A stretch of DNA of 64,000 nt from Tsukamurella tyrosinosolvens (GTDB lineage Bacteria > Actinomycetota > Actinomycetes > Mycobacteriales > Mycobacteriaceae). Position numbers and translations under genes: made by a program. Below are positions 18,701 to 26,341 of this stretch, piece by piece (the stretch's first letter is position 1; each line of letters begins with the position of its first letter). A model generated the notes under the pieces. It saw only the letters and a program-made list of their open reading frames with translations, was not told where the DNA came from and did not search any database. Location of the stretch: assembly GCF_900104775.1 (NCBI RefSeq), contig NZ_FNSA01000003.1, positions 1,488,001 through 1,552,000 on the forward strand, written 5' to 3'.

Positions 18701-19083
18701 GACTCGGCGCCGCGGGCCGCGTGGGCTTCCGCACGTTCCACGTGCTCAACGTCGCCGAGGGCGGCGCGGGGCTCGACGACTTCGTCGACTGGATCGCCGA
18801 GGACCGCCCGATCGAGCGCATCGCGGACTACGCCGAATGGCTCGCGCGATTCGAGGCGGCGCTGCGGGCACTGCCCGCGGAGGACCGCCACCGCTCCGTG
18901 CTCCCGCTGCTGCACTCCTTCGCCCGGCCCGCCGAGACCGGTGCGGGCGCGGCGCTCACCGCCGACCGGTTCCGGGAGGCGGTGCGCGAGGAGAACGTGG
19001 GCCCGGGGGACGTCCCGCACCTCGATCGCGCGCTGATCGAGCGGTACCTCGACGGATTCGCGGCGACGGGGTGGCTCGCGTAA
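15778..19083 (+). CDS. car: Carboxylic acid reductase (A-T-R)
   Basis: A 1101-residue carboxylic acid reductase, which uses ATP and NADPH to reduce carboxylic acids to aldehydes. The adenylation domain has LIYTSGSTGTPKGAMYTE near residue 200 and GYGSTEAGG. The carrier domain has LGGDSLSALSLA, with the phosphopantetheine serine near residue 618. The reductase domain has GGTGYLGRFLLLEW near 712 and the catalytic YANGYAVSK near 883. It needs a phosphopantetheinyl transferase, not present here. At 1101 residues it is somewhat shorter than the best-known family members (about 1170). ATG 15778 is preferred over 15766 because GAGG lies six bases before it. The substrate range cannot be read from sequence. 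Confidence 0.92.
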   Translation: MSIETVWGDDPAITGAAAAGTADGRAERLPQVIARIFARYADRPAFATRDGGPRAPYATVTYGEVWRRVTALVAAWRSELEPGDFVAILGFTSADFVTVDLATTLLGAPNVPLQAGAPAARIAAILDETRPKVFAVSADQVGLAEQALAESAATPRVVVFDGEHAGYEGIEADVLAGGVLPAPEFYAPEPGNDPLVTLIYTSGSTGTPKGAMYTEQLVSDAWLKVDSIVDIDLPSESLLHFLPMSHMYGRNWLIAGLASGGTGYFAGASDMSTLFDDLAAARPTALGLVPRVCELIHQRFLAAEAETDTETARAELRDRVLGGRLQAAMCGSAALSAELQTFMEWLLGVEIQIGYGSTEAGGVLRDGAIVRPPVTEYKLVDVPELGYFVTDSPHPRGELLVKSTQLIPGYYNSDKRIRDEEGFYHTGDVMAELAPDRLEYVDRRSNVIKLAQGEFVPIAQLEATYAAGPDVHQIFLYGTSERSYLLGVVVPAPGPDGESDAAARVRVLDGLSAIARENDLASYEVPRDVIIEREPFSQENGLRSGIGKLVRPALTARYGAELEALYVAAEERRRDGLRALDADGSVTETVVRAAALTLGVLPEELDEDTRFLDLGGDSLSALSLATTLEGIYDLPVPVQAIVGPTATLRGVIAHIEEARAGGVQAPTAASIHGPDAEVARASDLRLDRFIAPALLAAAPSLPAPHGEPSTVLLTGGTGYLGRFLLLEWMRRVAAHGGTVVALVRGADADDARRRVFAAIGTADPALTEEFTALAERHLEVVVGDFGAPSLGLDTATWEALAERVDHVVHCGAMVNHVLPYDQLFGPNVVGTAEIARLALTVRRKSIDYVSTVAVVPQDDGRLLAEDDDVRVAGAERRIGADAYANGYAVSKWAGEVLLREAADLADLPVRVFRSNMILAHSRFRGQYNPVDQFTRLLLSIAETGLAPASFSADPTGPRAHYDGLPVDFSAEAITRLGAAGRVGFRTFHVLNVAEGGAGLDDFVDWIAEDRPIERIADYAEWLARFEAALRALPAEDRHRSVLPLLHSFARPAETGAGAALTADRFREAVREENVGPGDVPHLDRALIERYLDGFAATGWLA

Positions 19084-19162
19084 TCCGCCGTCCGCGGTGT
19101 GACACGCGCGCCGCGGAACGGCCAGTCATCCACAACTAAGCGTATGTAACTTCTTTTCTCCA

Positions 19163-19199
19163 CAGGGCCCGCCCGGGACGCCGTTCCGGGCGGGCCCTG
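19163..19199 (+). terminator. Strong hairpin after the carboxylic acid reductase gene
   Basis: A perfect 14-bp GC-rich inverted repeat, with arms 19163-19176 and 19186-19199 and a 9-base loop, lies 80 bp after the stop codon. There is no T-run, as is common for actinobacterial terminators. Confidence 0.7.
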
Positions 19200-19263
19200 C
19201 ACGCGAGACTCGGCGACGACGGCCGGGAACCGCCGACCGTCGCGAATCGACGAGGAGGCGACC

Positions 19264-19827
19264 ATGCCCGGGGTGCTTGTTTTCGCAGCGGGGAACGTCA
19301 CGAATGATCTGACCTACCGGGAGTCGGCCCGCGATCAGCGGCACGACTTCCTGAGCTTCACGATGGCGGCCAACAACGGCTACCTGGACGACAACGGCGA
19401 GTGGAAGCAGACCAGCACGGTCTGGCTCAACGTCAAGGCCTTCGGCGCGCTGGCCCGCAACGCGCGCGCCGTGATCGCCAAGGGGCGGCCGGTCATCGTG
19501 CACGGCGAGCTCAAGCACGAGACCTTCGACGGTGCCGACGGGCAGCGCCACAGCTCGCTCGACCTCAAGGCCGACGCGATCGGCCTCAACCTGCGGATGT
19601 GCGCGAGCCAGTACGTCGGCACGGGGGAGCGGTACCGCGAGGTCACTCCGCCGCCGCTCGAGACGGTCTCGGCCGGGCCGGACACCGCCCCCGCCACCGG
19701 GGACGGCGGCGTTCACGGCGAGGGCGAACCCGGGCGCGACGGGCTGGTCGTCGTCCAGGGTTTCGCGGAGGGCGGCGACGCTGCCGGCCGCGAGCCGGCA
19801 GCGGTGGGCGGCGCGCCGGACTACTAG
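19264..19827 (+). CDS. Single-stranded DNA-binding protein paralogue (SsbB-like)
   Basis: A 187-residue protein with an N-terminal OB fold of the SSB family: AAGNVTNDLTYRES, FTMAANNGYLDDNGEWKQ, TVWLNVKAFGALARNA and KGRPVIVHGELKHETFDGADGQ. The C-terminus ends in GGAPDY and lacks the acidic DDDIPF-type tip that recruits replication partners. This suggests it is the accessory paralogue of mycolata rather than the housekeeping SSB. It is a single gene after a strong terminator. Confidence 0.85.
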   Translation: MPGVLVFAAGNVTNDLTYRESARDQRHDFLSFTMAANNGYLDDNGEWKQTSTVWLNVKAFGALARNARAVIAKGRPVIVHGELKHETFDGADGQRHSSLDLKADAIGLNLRMCASQYVGTGERYREVTPPPLETVSAGPDTAPATGDGGVHGEGEPGRDGLVVVQGFAEGGDAAGREPAAVGGAPDY

Positions 19828-19875
19828 GCCGGCGGCGCGATCTGCGCGTCCCGCCCTGGTTGCGAGGTGCTGCAG

Positions 19876-21111
19876 TCAGGCCCGGTTGCGGGCGCGACGA
19901 TCGTGGCCGGCGATCGCCACCGGTACGCCGACCGTGTGCAGCACGACGCTGCCCAGGACGACGAGAACGGCGAGGGTGAGCGTCAGGTCGGCGACCGGGC
20001 CGTCGGGCAGCGTGTTGAAGGCGATCAGCGCGAAGACGATCGTGGACGTGCCGCGCGGGCGGAGCCACCCCAGTTGGAGCACCTCCCGCCGCGGCAGGCC
20101 GCTCCCGGCCATCGCGACGCCGATCGGGAGCACACGGATCACGGTCAGCGCGGCGGCGACGAACGCGACGGTGCGCCAGTCGACCCCGTCGAACAGACCG
20201 ACCACCGCGACGGATCCGAAGACGAACCACATGGCGGCGGTGAGGAGGAAGCCCAGGTCGTCGGTCAGGCCCACGTCGTCGGAGGTGTCGGTGCCCCGCC
20301 GCAGGCGGTAGACGATGCCGCAGACGAACGCGGCGACGAAGCCGTTGCCGCCGAGCCCCACCGCCGCGGCGTACGTCAGGAGCGGGGTGGCGGCGATCGC
20401 CAGCCGGCGGCCGCTCTCCGAGGCGAGGCCCGCCGTTGCGGTGTACCGCACGCCGCCCGCGATCGCGGCGCCCAACGTTGCGCCCACCGCCAGCGCGATG
20501 GCGGCCTGCGGGGCGGCGGCGAGGAGCGCGGGCGCGGGATCGTCGTCGCCGTGGCCCGGGCCGGCCCAGTACAGCGCGAACAGGAACACCGGGGTCACGA
20601 GGCCGTCGGTGTACCCGGATTCGACGGTGAGCACGTCGCGGACCCGCGCCGGCACGTGGCGATCGCGGAGGAGCGAGGGCGCCGACGCGAAGTCGATCGG
20701 GGTGATCACGCACGCGACCAGCAGCAGTACCGCCCACCCCAGATGGGGGAGCAGGAGCCAACCCACGACCAGCGACAGGGCCAGGCTCACCGGGAGGCCG
20801 ATGAGCAGCGACCGGAGCACGAGCCGCGGGTGTCGGCCGAGGAGCGATCCGCGCACGTGCGTGGCGTCCACGAACAGCAGCACCGCGAGGATGATCTCGG
20901 CGGCGCGCTGCGCCGCGCCGGTGTTCAGCGCCTCCGCGATCGCGCCGTGCGCGCCGACCCCCACAGCACCGCCGGCCAGGACCATGACCAGCGGCGCGGA
21001 CACGCCCCACCGGTCCATCCGCCCCGACAGCAGGCACCAGGTCAGGAAGGTCGCCGCTGCGATGAGGGTCGCCGGAATCACGTCGCGATTATTCCGTACG
21101 CGGTTCCTCAC
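19876..21111 (-). CDS. Cation:proton antiporter (CPA1 type)
   Basis: A 411-residue membrane protein with about twelve hydrophobic segments. The central region ACVITPIDFASAPSLLRDRHVPARVRDVLTVESGYTDGLVTPVFLFAL resembles the Na+/H+ exchanger core. The CPA1 family typically has ND or D-rich ion-binding helices; here TPIDFASAP and ESGYTDG occupy those places. GTG at 21111 is the longest start; GTG at 21081 is an alternative. The gene diverges from narK. Ion specificity is not predictable. Confidence 0.8.
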   Translation of the reverse strand: MRNRVRNNRDVIPATLIAAATFLTWCLLSGRMDRWGVSAPLVMVLAGGAVGVGAHGAIAEALNTGAAQRAAEIILAVLLFVDATHVRGSLLGRHPRLVLRSLLIGLPVSLALSLVVGWLLLPHLGWAVLLLVACVITPIDFASAPSLLRDRHVPARVRDVLTVESGYTDGLVTPVFLFALYWAGPGHGDDDPAPALLAAAPQAAIALAVGATLGAAIAGGVRYTATAGLASESGRRLAIAATPLLTYAAAVGLGGNGFVAAFVCGIVYRLRRGTDTSDDVGLTDDLGFLLTAAMWFVFGSVAVVGLFDGVDWRTVAFVAAALTVIRVLPIGVAMAGSGLPRREVLQLGWLRPRGTSTIVFALIAFNTLPDGPVADLTLTLAVLVVLGSVVLHTVGVPVAIAGHDRRARNRA

Positions 21112-21129
21112 ACCGCGTGGTGCGGTGGC

Positions 21130-21156
21130 GTGAGTTCGAGTTCACGGGGCGGACAC
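21130..21156 (+). promoter_or_regulatory. Weak GlnR-like 11-bp-phased boxes upstream of narK
   Basis: GTGAG (21130-21134), TTCAC (21141-21145) and GACAC (21152-21156) are each separated by six bases. The AC-n9-AC spacing of GlnR sites is kept, but the match is degenerate. It is mentioned because a better match lies before the nitrate reductase gene of the same locus. Confidence 0.25.
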
Positions 21157-21232
21157 CGCGGGAACCGGCGGCGCAACATCGGCTGCCTACCTTCGACGCG
21201 AAAGAGATCGTCGACCATCGGGAGGTCTGGAC

Positions 21233-22645
21233 ATGAGCCGATCACACACGATCACGGACTGGGATCCGGAGAACCGGCAGCAGTGGGAATCGGGCGGGGA
21301 GAAGATCGCCAAGCGGAACCTGCTCTGGTCCGTCGTCGCCGAGCACGTGGGCTTCTCCGTCTGGTCCCTGTGGTCCGTCATGGTCCTGTTCATGCCGCAG
21401 GACGTCTACGGCCTGAGCACGGCCGACAAGTTCCTCATCGGTGCCACCGCCACCCTGGTCGGTTCCTGCCTGCGGATCCCGTACACGCTGGCCACGGCCC
21501 GTTTCGGCGGACGCAACTGGACGATCTTCAGTGCCTTCGTCCTCGCGGTCCCGGTGATCGCCACGATGGTGATCCTCGCCAATCCGGGGCAGCCGCTGTG
21601 GATCTACCTCGCCTGTGCCGCGCTCACCGGCTTCGGTGGAGGCAACTTCGCCTCGTCGATGACCAACATCAACGCCTTCTTCCCGCAGCGGCTCAAGGGC
21701 TGGGCCCTGGGGCTCAATGCGGGCGGCGGCAACATCGGCGTCCCCGCGGTCCAGCTCGTCGGCCTCCTCGTCATCGCGACCTTCGGCAACCGCGAGCCCT
21801 ACTGGGTGTGCGCCGTCTACCTCGTGCTGCTGGCCGTGGCCGGAATCGGTGCCGCGCTGTTCATGGACAACCTGCAGGTCCCCACGGTCGATACCGCCGC
21901 GATGCGCGCCGCGACCAAGGACCGCGACACCTGGATCGTCTCCCTGCTCTACATCGGCACCTTCGGCTCCTTCATCGGCTTCTCCTTCGCCTTCGGCCAG
22001 GTCCTGCAGGCGACGTTCCGGGCCGGCGGCGAGACGGCCGCGCAGGCCTCGCTGCACGCCGCGCAGATCGCCTTCCTCGGCCCGCTGCTGGGCTCGATCT
22101 CGCGGGTGTACGGCGGCAAGCTCGCCGACCGGCTCGGCGGCGGCCGGGTGACCCTGTACGTCTTCGCCGGGATGATCGCCGCCGGCGGCGTCCTCATCGC
22201 GGCGGCCACCACCGCGGGCTCCGGGGCCCCGTCCGGCGCGGTGCTCGGCGCCTACGTCCTCGGCTTCATCGCCCTGTTCCTGCTCAGCGGCCTGGGCAAC
22301 GGGTCGGTGTACAAGATGATCCCGTCGATCTTCGAGGCCAAGGCGCGCTCGCTCGACGCCGACGAGGCCACGCGCACGCATTACTCCCGCGCGATGTCCG
22401 GCGCCGTGATCGGTATCGCGGGTGCGATCGGCGGCCTGGGCGGCGTCGGGATCAACCTCGTGCTGAGGGCCTCGTACCAGTCCTCCGGTACCGCGACGAT
22501 CGCGTTCTGGGTGTTCGGCGCCTTCTACGTCCTCGCTGCTTTCGTCACCTGGAAGGTGTACGTGCGTACGCCGGCGCCGCACGGGCATGGGACGCTGGAG
22601 CACACGTCGCGCGACGATGCGCTCACCGTCGCCGACACTCGATGA
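21233..22645 (+). CDS. narK: NarK-type nitrate/nitrite MFS transporter
   Basis: A 470-residue major facilitator protein with 12 predicted membrane segments. It has the nitrate-porter signatures GFGGGNFASSMTNINAFFP and GLGNGSVYKMIPSIFEAKA, which bracket the conserved nitrate-binding arginine regions, and SCLRIPYTLATARFGGRNW in the first half. It starts with ATG at 21233 after GGGAGG. The stop overlaps an upstream in-frame ATG of hemD (ATGA at 22642-22645). As first gene of narK-hemD-cbiX it supplies nitrate to the reductases encoded convergently. Confidence 0.92.
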   Translation: MSRSHTITDWDPENRQQWESGGEKIAKRNLLWSVVAEHVGFSVWSLWSVMVLFMPQDVYGLSTADKFLIGATATLVGSCLRIPYTLATARFGGRNWTIFSAFVLAVPVIATMVILANPGQPLWIYLACAALTGFGGGNFASSMTNINAFFPQRLKGWALGLNAGGGNIGVPAVQLVGLLVIATFGNREPYWVCAVYLVLLAVAGIGAALFMDNLQVPTVDTAAMRAATKDRDTWIVSLLYIGTFGSFIGFSFAFGQVLQATFRAGGETAAQASLHAAQIAFLGPLLGSISRVYGGKLADRLGGGRVTLYVFAGMIAAGGVLIAAATTAGSGAPSGAVLGAYVLGFIALFLLSGLGNGSVYKMIPSIFEAKARSLDADEATRTHYSRAMSGAVIGIAGAIGGLGGVGINLVLRASYQSSGTATIAFWVFGAFYVLAAFVTWKVYVRTPAPHGHGTLEHTSRDDALTVADTR

Positions 22646-22671
22646 CCGCCCCACCGAAGGAGCCCGATCCG

Positions 22672-23799
22672 ATGACCGAGGCGCCCGCCCGCCCCCTCCT
22701 CGGATTCACCGTGGCCATCACGGCCGCGCGCCGCGCCGACGAGCTGGCCACCCTGCTCGAACGGCGCGGCGCCGCCGTGCTCGCGGCGCCCGCGATCGCA
22801 ATGGTCCCGCTCTCCGACGACGAGCGGCTGCGTGCCGCGACCGAGGAACTCCTCGCCACCCCGCCCGACCTGTTGGTCGCGACCACCGGCATCGGCTTCC
22901 GCGGCTGGCTCGAGGCGGCCGAGGGCTGGGGGCTCGCCGAGCCGCTGCTCGCGGCGCTCGGTGCCGGCCGCGTCATCTCCCGTGGGCCCAAGGCCACGGG
23001 CGCCCTCCGCGCCGCGGGCCTGCGCGAGGAGTGGTCGCCGGAGTCCGAGTCCTCGGCCGAGGTGCTCAGCCACCTCTCGGGCACCGACCTCACCGGGCTC
23101 CGCGTCGCGGTCCAACTGCACGGGGCAACCGACAAGTGGGACCCGAACCCCGGTCTCCTCGACGGGCTGCGCGCGCTCGGCGCGGAGATCGTGGAGGTCC
23201 CCGTCTACCGCTGGGAGCGGCCGGCCGACCTCACCGGCCTCGACCGGATCGTCGAGGCCATCGCCACCTCGTCCGTCGATGCCGTCACCTTCACCTCCGC
23301 GCCCGCCGCCGCCTCGGTCCTCGAGCGCGCCGCCGAGCTCGGGCTGGACGGTGCCGTCCGCGGCGCCCTGGGCGGGCCCGTCGTGCCGTACTGCGTGGGT
23401 CCGGTCACCGCGACCCCGCTCGACCGGCTCGGCGTCGCCTCCGTCACCCCTGAGCGCATGCGCCTCGGTGCCCTGGCGCGGCTCGTGGAACAGGACCTGC
23501 CCGACCGCCGTCCCGACCTTCCGGTCGCCGGCCACCGGCTGGGCCTCCGCGCGCGGGGCGCGGTCGTCGACGGTGAGGAACGCGAGCTCACGCCCACGTC
23601 GATCGTCCTGCTGCGCCTGCTCTCCCGCGAACCGGGCGCGGTGGTTTCCCGCGAGGACCTCCTCGCCGCGCTCGGTGGCGACGACCCGCACGCCGTCGAG
23701 GCCGCCGTCGCGCGGCTGCGCTCGGGCCTGGGGCACAAGGAGATCGTCGCCACCGTGGTCAAGCGGGGCTACCGCCTCGCGATCGATGAGGAGCACTGA
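22672..23799 (+). CDS. hemD: Uroporphyrinogen-III synthase fused to OmpR-type winged helix
   Basis: A 375-residue two-domain protein. Residues about 1-265 are a HemD fold: GFTVAITAARRADELATLLERRG, the ATTGIGFRGW loop, FTSAPAAASVLE and YCVGPVTATPLDRLGV. Residues about 285-375 are a winged helix like that of response regulators (LTPTSIVLLRLLSREPGAVVSRE, then VEAAVARLRSGLG and VVKRGYRL). No receiver domain is present. ATG 22672 was chosen because GAAGGAG lies nine bases before it; ATG 22642 is an alternative. The order NarK, HemD-wHTH, CbiX matches the Mycobacterium tuberculosis Rv0261c-Rv0259c block as I recall it. It may make the siroheme precursor, sense it, or regulate the locus. Confidence 0.85.
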   Translation: MTEAPARPLLGFTVAITAARRADELATLLERRGAAVLAAPAIAMVPLSDDERLRAATEELLATPPDLLVATTGIGFRGWLEAAEGWGLAEPLLAALGAGRVISRGPKATGALRAAGLREEWSPESESSAEVLSHLSGTDLTGLRVAVQLHGATDKWDPNPGLLDGLRALGAEIVEVPVYRWERPADLTGLDRIVEAIATSSVDAVTFTSAPAAASVLERAAELGLDGAVRGALGGPVVPYCVGPVTATPLDRLGVASVTPERMRLGALARLVEQDLPDRRPDLPVAGHRLGLRARGAVVDGEERELTPTSIVLLRLLSREPGAVVSREDLLAALGGDDPHAVEAAVARLRSGLGHKEIVATVVKRGYRLAIDEEH

Positions 23800-23800
23800 T

Positions 23801-24523
23801 ATGGGAACCCTCCTGGTGGCGCACGGCACCCGCAGCGAGCACGGCGTCGCGATGGTCGGCGACCTCGCCGCCGCGATGTCCGCGCGCCTGTCCGAGACCG
23901 TCCGCGTGGCCTTCGTGGACGTCCTCGGCCCGACGCCGGCCGAGGTCCTCGCCGAGCTCGATCACGAGCCCACGGTGGTCGTGCCCGCGTTCCTGTCCAG
24001 CGGCTTCCACGTGCGCCACGACCTGCCTCGCGAGGTCGCCGAATCCGGTCACCGCGCCGCCACGGTGACGCCCGCGCTCGGTCCGTCGCCGGAGCTCGCC
24101 CGCGCCATGCTCGGGCGCCTGCAGGAATCGGGGTGGCAGCGCGGCGACGCCGTGGTCATGGCGGCTGCCGGAACCCGCGACGTGCACGCCCAGGGCGAAC
24201 TGCGGCGGACCGCCGCGGCGCTCTCCGCCCTGGTGGGCAGCCGGGTGTCCATCGCCTTCGCCGCGCCCAGCCAGCAGAGCGAGGGCTACCCGTCGGTGCC
24301 GGAGGTCGTCGCCCGCGTCCGGTCCGACGGTGCGCAGTCCGTCGCGGTCGCGTCCTACCTCCTGGCCGAGGGCCTGTTCCAGCAGCGCCTGCGCGACGCC
24401 GGCGCCGACGTGGTCGCCGCACCGCTGGGCCTGCACCCGTCCGTGGTGCGCCTCGCGTGCCTGCGCCGCAGGCACGCCGGGATCGTCGCCCCGGCCGGCG
24501 TCGAAGCGGTCGCCGGACACTGA
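23801..24523 (+). CDS. Sirohydrochlorin chelatase (CbiX/SirB family)
   Basis: A 240-residue class II chelatase made of two CbiX-like halves. The first half has LLVAHGTRSEHG with the metal-ligand histidine and VVPAFLSSGFHVRHDLP with a second pair. The second half begins VVMAAAGTRDV, and YLLAEGLFQQRLRDAGADVV is its counterpart. The second set lacks the histidine of the first. The start at 23801 follows GAGGAG and a two-base gap after hemD. Its likely job is ferrochelation of sirohydrochlorin to siroheme, the prosthetic group of NirB in this locus. Confidence 0.85.
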   Translation: MGTLLVAHGTRSEHGVAMVGDLAAAMSARLSETVRVAFVDVLGPTPAEVLAELDHEPTVVVPAFLSSGFHVRHDLPREVAESGHRAATVTPALGPSPELARAMLGRLQESGWQRGDAVVMAAAGTRDVHAQGELRRTAAALSALVGSRVSIAFAAPSQQSEGYPSVPEVVARVRSDGAQSVAVASYLLAEGLFQQRLRDAGADVVAAPLGLHPSVVRLACLRRRHAGIVAPAGVEAVAGH

Positions 24524-24545
24524 GTCCCGGGGCGGCCCGCAGGGA

Positions 24546-25181
24546 TCAGGAAAGGTTCTGCACGAGGAAGATTCCGCCCCACAGCAGGACCCTCAGCACG
24601 GCCAGTACCCCCGCGACCAGGGCGAGCAGCGCCAGCGCCGGGATCCTCCGCGGCGGTCGGGTGGGGAGCGACTGTGGCGCGGCCGCCGGAGCTTCCGGGG
24701 TAGGGGCGAGTGCCTCGGCGAGAGCAGCGGCGAAGCCGGCCGCGGACTGGAACCGGAAGGCGGGGTCGCGCGAGGTCGCCCGTGTGAGCGCTGCCTCGAG
24801 CCCCGGGCCGAGATCGGGCCGCGCCCGCCGGGCGTTGGCGATCCCGAAGGAGTTCGGCGCCTCCCCGGTGAGGAGCGTGTACGCGGTGCTGGCCAGGGAG
24901 AAGACCTCGGAACGCGCGTCGGGCGGAGCCCCGGCGAAGATCTCCGGGGCGGCGTGCGCGCCCGTGTCCGGGACGTGGCTCAGCGTGGCTGGATCGGCGA
25001 GGGCGATGCGGCCGTCCGGCAGTTGAAGGATCGCGGCGGGACTGAGCCGGCCGTGCGGGCGGCCATCGGCGACGCGCTGGTCGACCTCGTCGGCCGCTGC
25101 CGAGACGACGTGCGCGACCTCGTCCGCGGGGAGCCGCCCGCTGGTGCGGACGCGGGTCGCGAGATCGTCGCCGTCGGTCAT
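24546..25181 (-). CDS. Tail-anchored pseudokinase-like protein 2 (C-lobe only)
   Basis: A 211-residue protein resembling only the C-lobe of an actinobacterial Ser/Thr protein kinase. HGRLSPAAILQ stands where HRDIKPxN would be, ALADPATLS where the DFG region would be, and AAPEIFAGAPPDARSEVFSLASTAYTLLTGEAPN matches APE plus helix F. The N-lobe with the glycine loop and lysine is absent, and the catalytic aspartate is replaced, so it cannot be an active kinase. A single C-terminal hydrophobic helix (IPALALLALVAGVLAVLRVL) suggests tail anchoring. It is paralogous to the next upstream gene, 12 bp away, and both follow nirD. Confidence 0.7.
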   Translation of the reverse strand: MTDGDDLATRVRTSGRLPADEVAHVVSAAADEVDQRVADGRPHGRLSPAAILQLPDGRIALADPATLSHVPDTGAHAAPEIFAGAPPDARSEVFSLASTAYTLLTGEAPNSFGIANARRARPDLGPGLEAALTRATSRDPAFRFQSAAGFAAALAEALAPTPEAPAAAPQSLPTRPPRRIPALALLALVAGVLAVLRVLLWGGIFLVQNLS

Positions 25182-25193
25182 CGGATCCTCCGG

Positions 25194-25889
25194 TCAGGAG
25201 CCGCTGAGGAACAGCGCCATGAAGCCGGCCGCGGCGAGGACGACCAGCAGCAGGAAGACGATCGGCAGCGCGGCCTCGGGGATCTCGAACCGGGGACCCC
25301 GGCCCTCCGCACCGGCCGGCGGCGGTGTCGCCGCGGGCGGCGTCGCGAGCTGCATCGTCGTCACGGGCGCGGGGGCGCGGACCGGGATCGACGACGGGGG
25401 GACGGGCTGGTCGAGCGCCTCGGCGAGCGCTGCCGCGAAATCCACCGCGGTCGCGAACCGGAGCTCCGGCGTCCGGGCCGTCGCCTGGAGCAGGACACCG
25501 TCGACCTCGGGACCGAGGTCGGGCCGGTCCCGGCGCACCGTCGCGAAACCGTACGGGTTCGGAGGGTGCCCGGTGAGCAGGGTGTACGTGGTGCTGGCCA
25601 GGGAGAAGACCTCGGACCGGGCGGTCGGGGCCGCACGCGCGCGGACCTCGGGCGCCGCGTAGGTCTCCGCCTCGCCGTCGTCCGCGTCGTCGGACGGGGC
25701 CGGGTCGGCGAGGTGGGCGCCGCCGGCCTCCACCTGCAGCACCGCGGGACTGATCCGCCCGTGCGGGGTCCCGGCGTCGACGCGGGCGTCGACGCCGGGC
25801 GCGATCGCGCCCATCAGGAACCGCACGTCGGCCGCCGCGAGCGGCCCCCGATCCTGCAGCCCCACGGAAGAATCGCCCTGACCGGCCAT
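25194..25889 (-). CDS. Tail-anchored pseudokinase-like protein 1 (C-lobe only)
   Basis: A 231-residue paralogue of the neighbouring protein. HGRISPAVLQV replaces the catalytic loop. AAPEVRARAAPTARSEVFSLASTTYTLLTGHPPNPYG is the APE/helix F block. FATAVDFAAALAEAL matches the end of the kinase C-lobe. It too lacks an N-lobe and catalytic Asp/Asn. A proline-rich linker leads to a C-terminal membrane helix (LPIVFLLLVVLAAAGFMALFL). It starts 44 bp after nirD in the same direction, so co-transcription with nitrite reductase is likely. The function is unknown; a membrane scaffold or sensor is one possibility. Confidence 0.7.
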   Translation of the reverse strand: MAGQGDSSVGLQDRGPLAAADVRFLMGAIAPGVDARVDAGTPHGRISPAVLQVEAGGAHLADPAPSDDADDGEAETYAAPEVRARAAPTARSEVFSLASTTYTLLTGHPPNPYGFATVRRDRPDLGPEVDGVLLQATARTPELRFATAVDFAAALAEALDQPVPPSSIPVRAPAPVTTMQLATPPAATPPPAGAEGRGPRFEIPEAALPIVFLLLVVLAAAGFMALFLSGS

Positions 25890-25933
25890 CGTCCACTCCT
25901 TCAGCTGTCAGGAGCAGAGTAGCGGTGCTGCGA

Positions 25934-26341
25934 TCACACCGTGCGCGGGCGGGGACGGAAGCCGAAGCGCACGTCGGGGGAGTTCGCGACGAAGACGGTC
26001 CCGTCGAGCGAGATCCGGGTGTCGTACACCGGGATCGAAACGCCCGGCGCGTCGAGGCAGCGGCCGTCGAGCAGGCTGAACGCCTGCTTCTTCAGCGGCG
26101 ACTGCACCACCGGGAAGCCGCCCCGGTCGCCGACGATGCCGCGCGACATCACCGCGGCTCTGCCGATGGGGTCGATGTTGCCGATCGCCCGGATGCTGTC
26201 GTCGGCCAGGCGGAACAGCGCCACCTGGGCGCCGTCGGGGAGTAGGACCGCGACGCCCCGGAGCGGTTCGAGGCGGGTCGCCGGGCAGGCGGCGGTCCAG
26301 TCGCGGGTCCAGCGGTGCAGGTCGAAGGGTGCGGTGGTCAT
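25934..26341 (-). CDS. nirD: Nitrite reductase (NADH) small subunit NirD
   Basis: A 135-residue Rieske-fold protein, the usual partner of NirB. Family features are VAVLLPDGAQVALFRLADDSIRAIGNIDPIGRAAVMSRGIVGDRGG and VQSPLKKQAFSLLDGRCLD. The Cys-x-His / Cys-x2-His cluster ligands of true Rieske proteins are absent, as is normal for NirD. It is coupled to nirB through an ATGA overlap at 26338-26341. Confidence 0.9.
   Translation of the reverse strand: MTTAPFDLHRWTRDWTAACPATRLEPLRGVAVLLPDGAQVALFRLADDSIRAIGNIDPIGRAAVMSRGIVGDRGGFPVVQSPLKKQAFSLLDGRCLDAPGVSIPVYDTRISLDGTVFVANSPDVRFGFRPRPRTV

Noticed and set aside
15771-19139. Very long alternative frames (over 500 codons) overlapping the reductase, PKS, NRPS and nitrate reductase genes on either strand
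   Set aside because: High GC removes stop codons from shadow frames. The products are Arg/Pro-rich without recognisable domains, while the opposing frames carry intact enzyme motifs.
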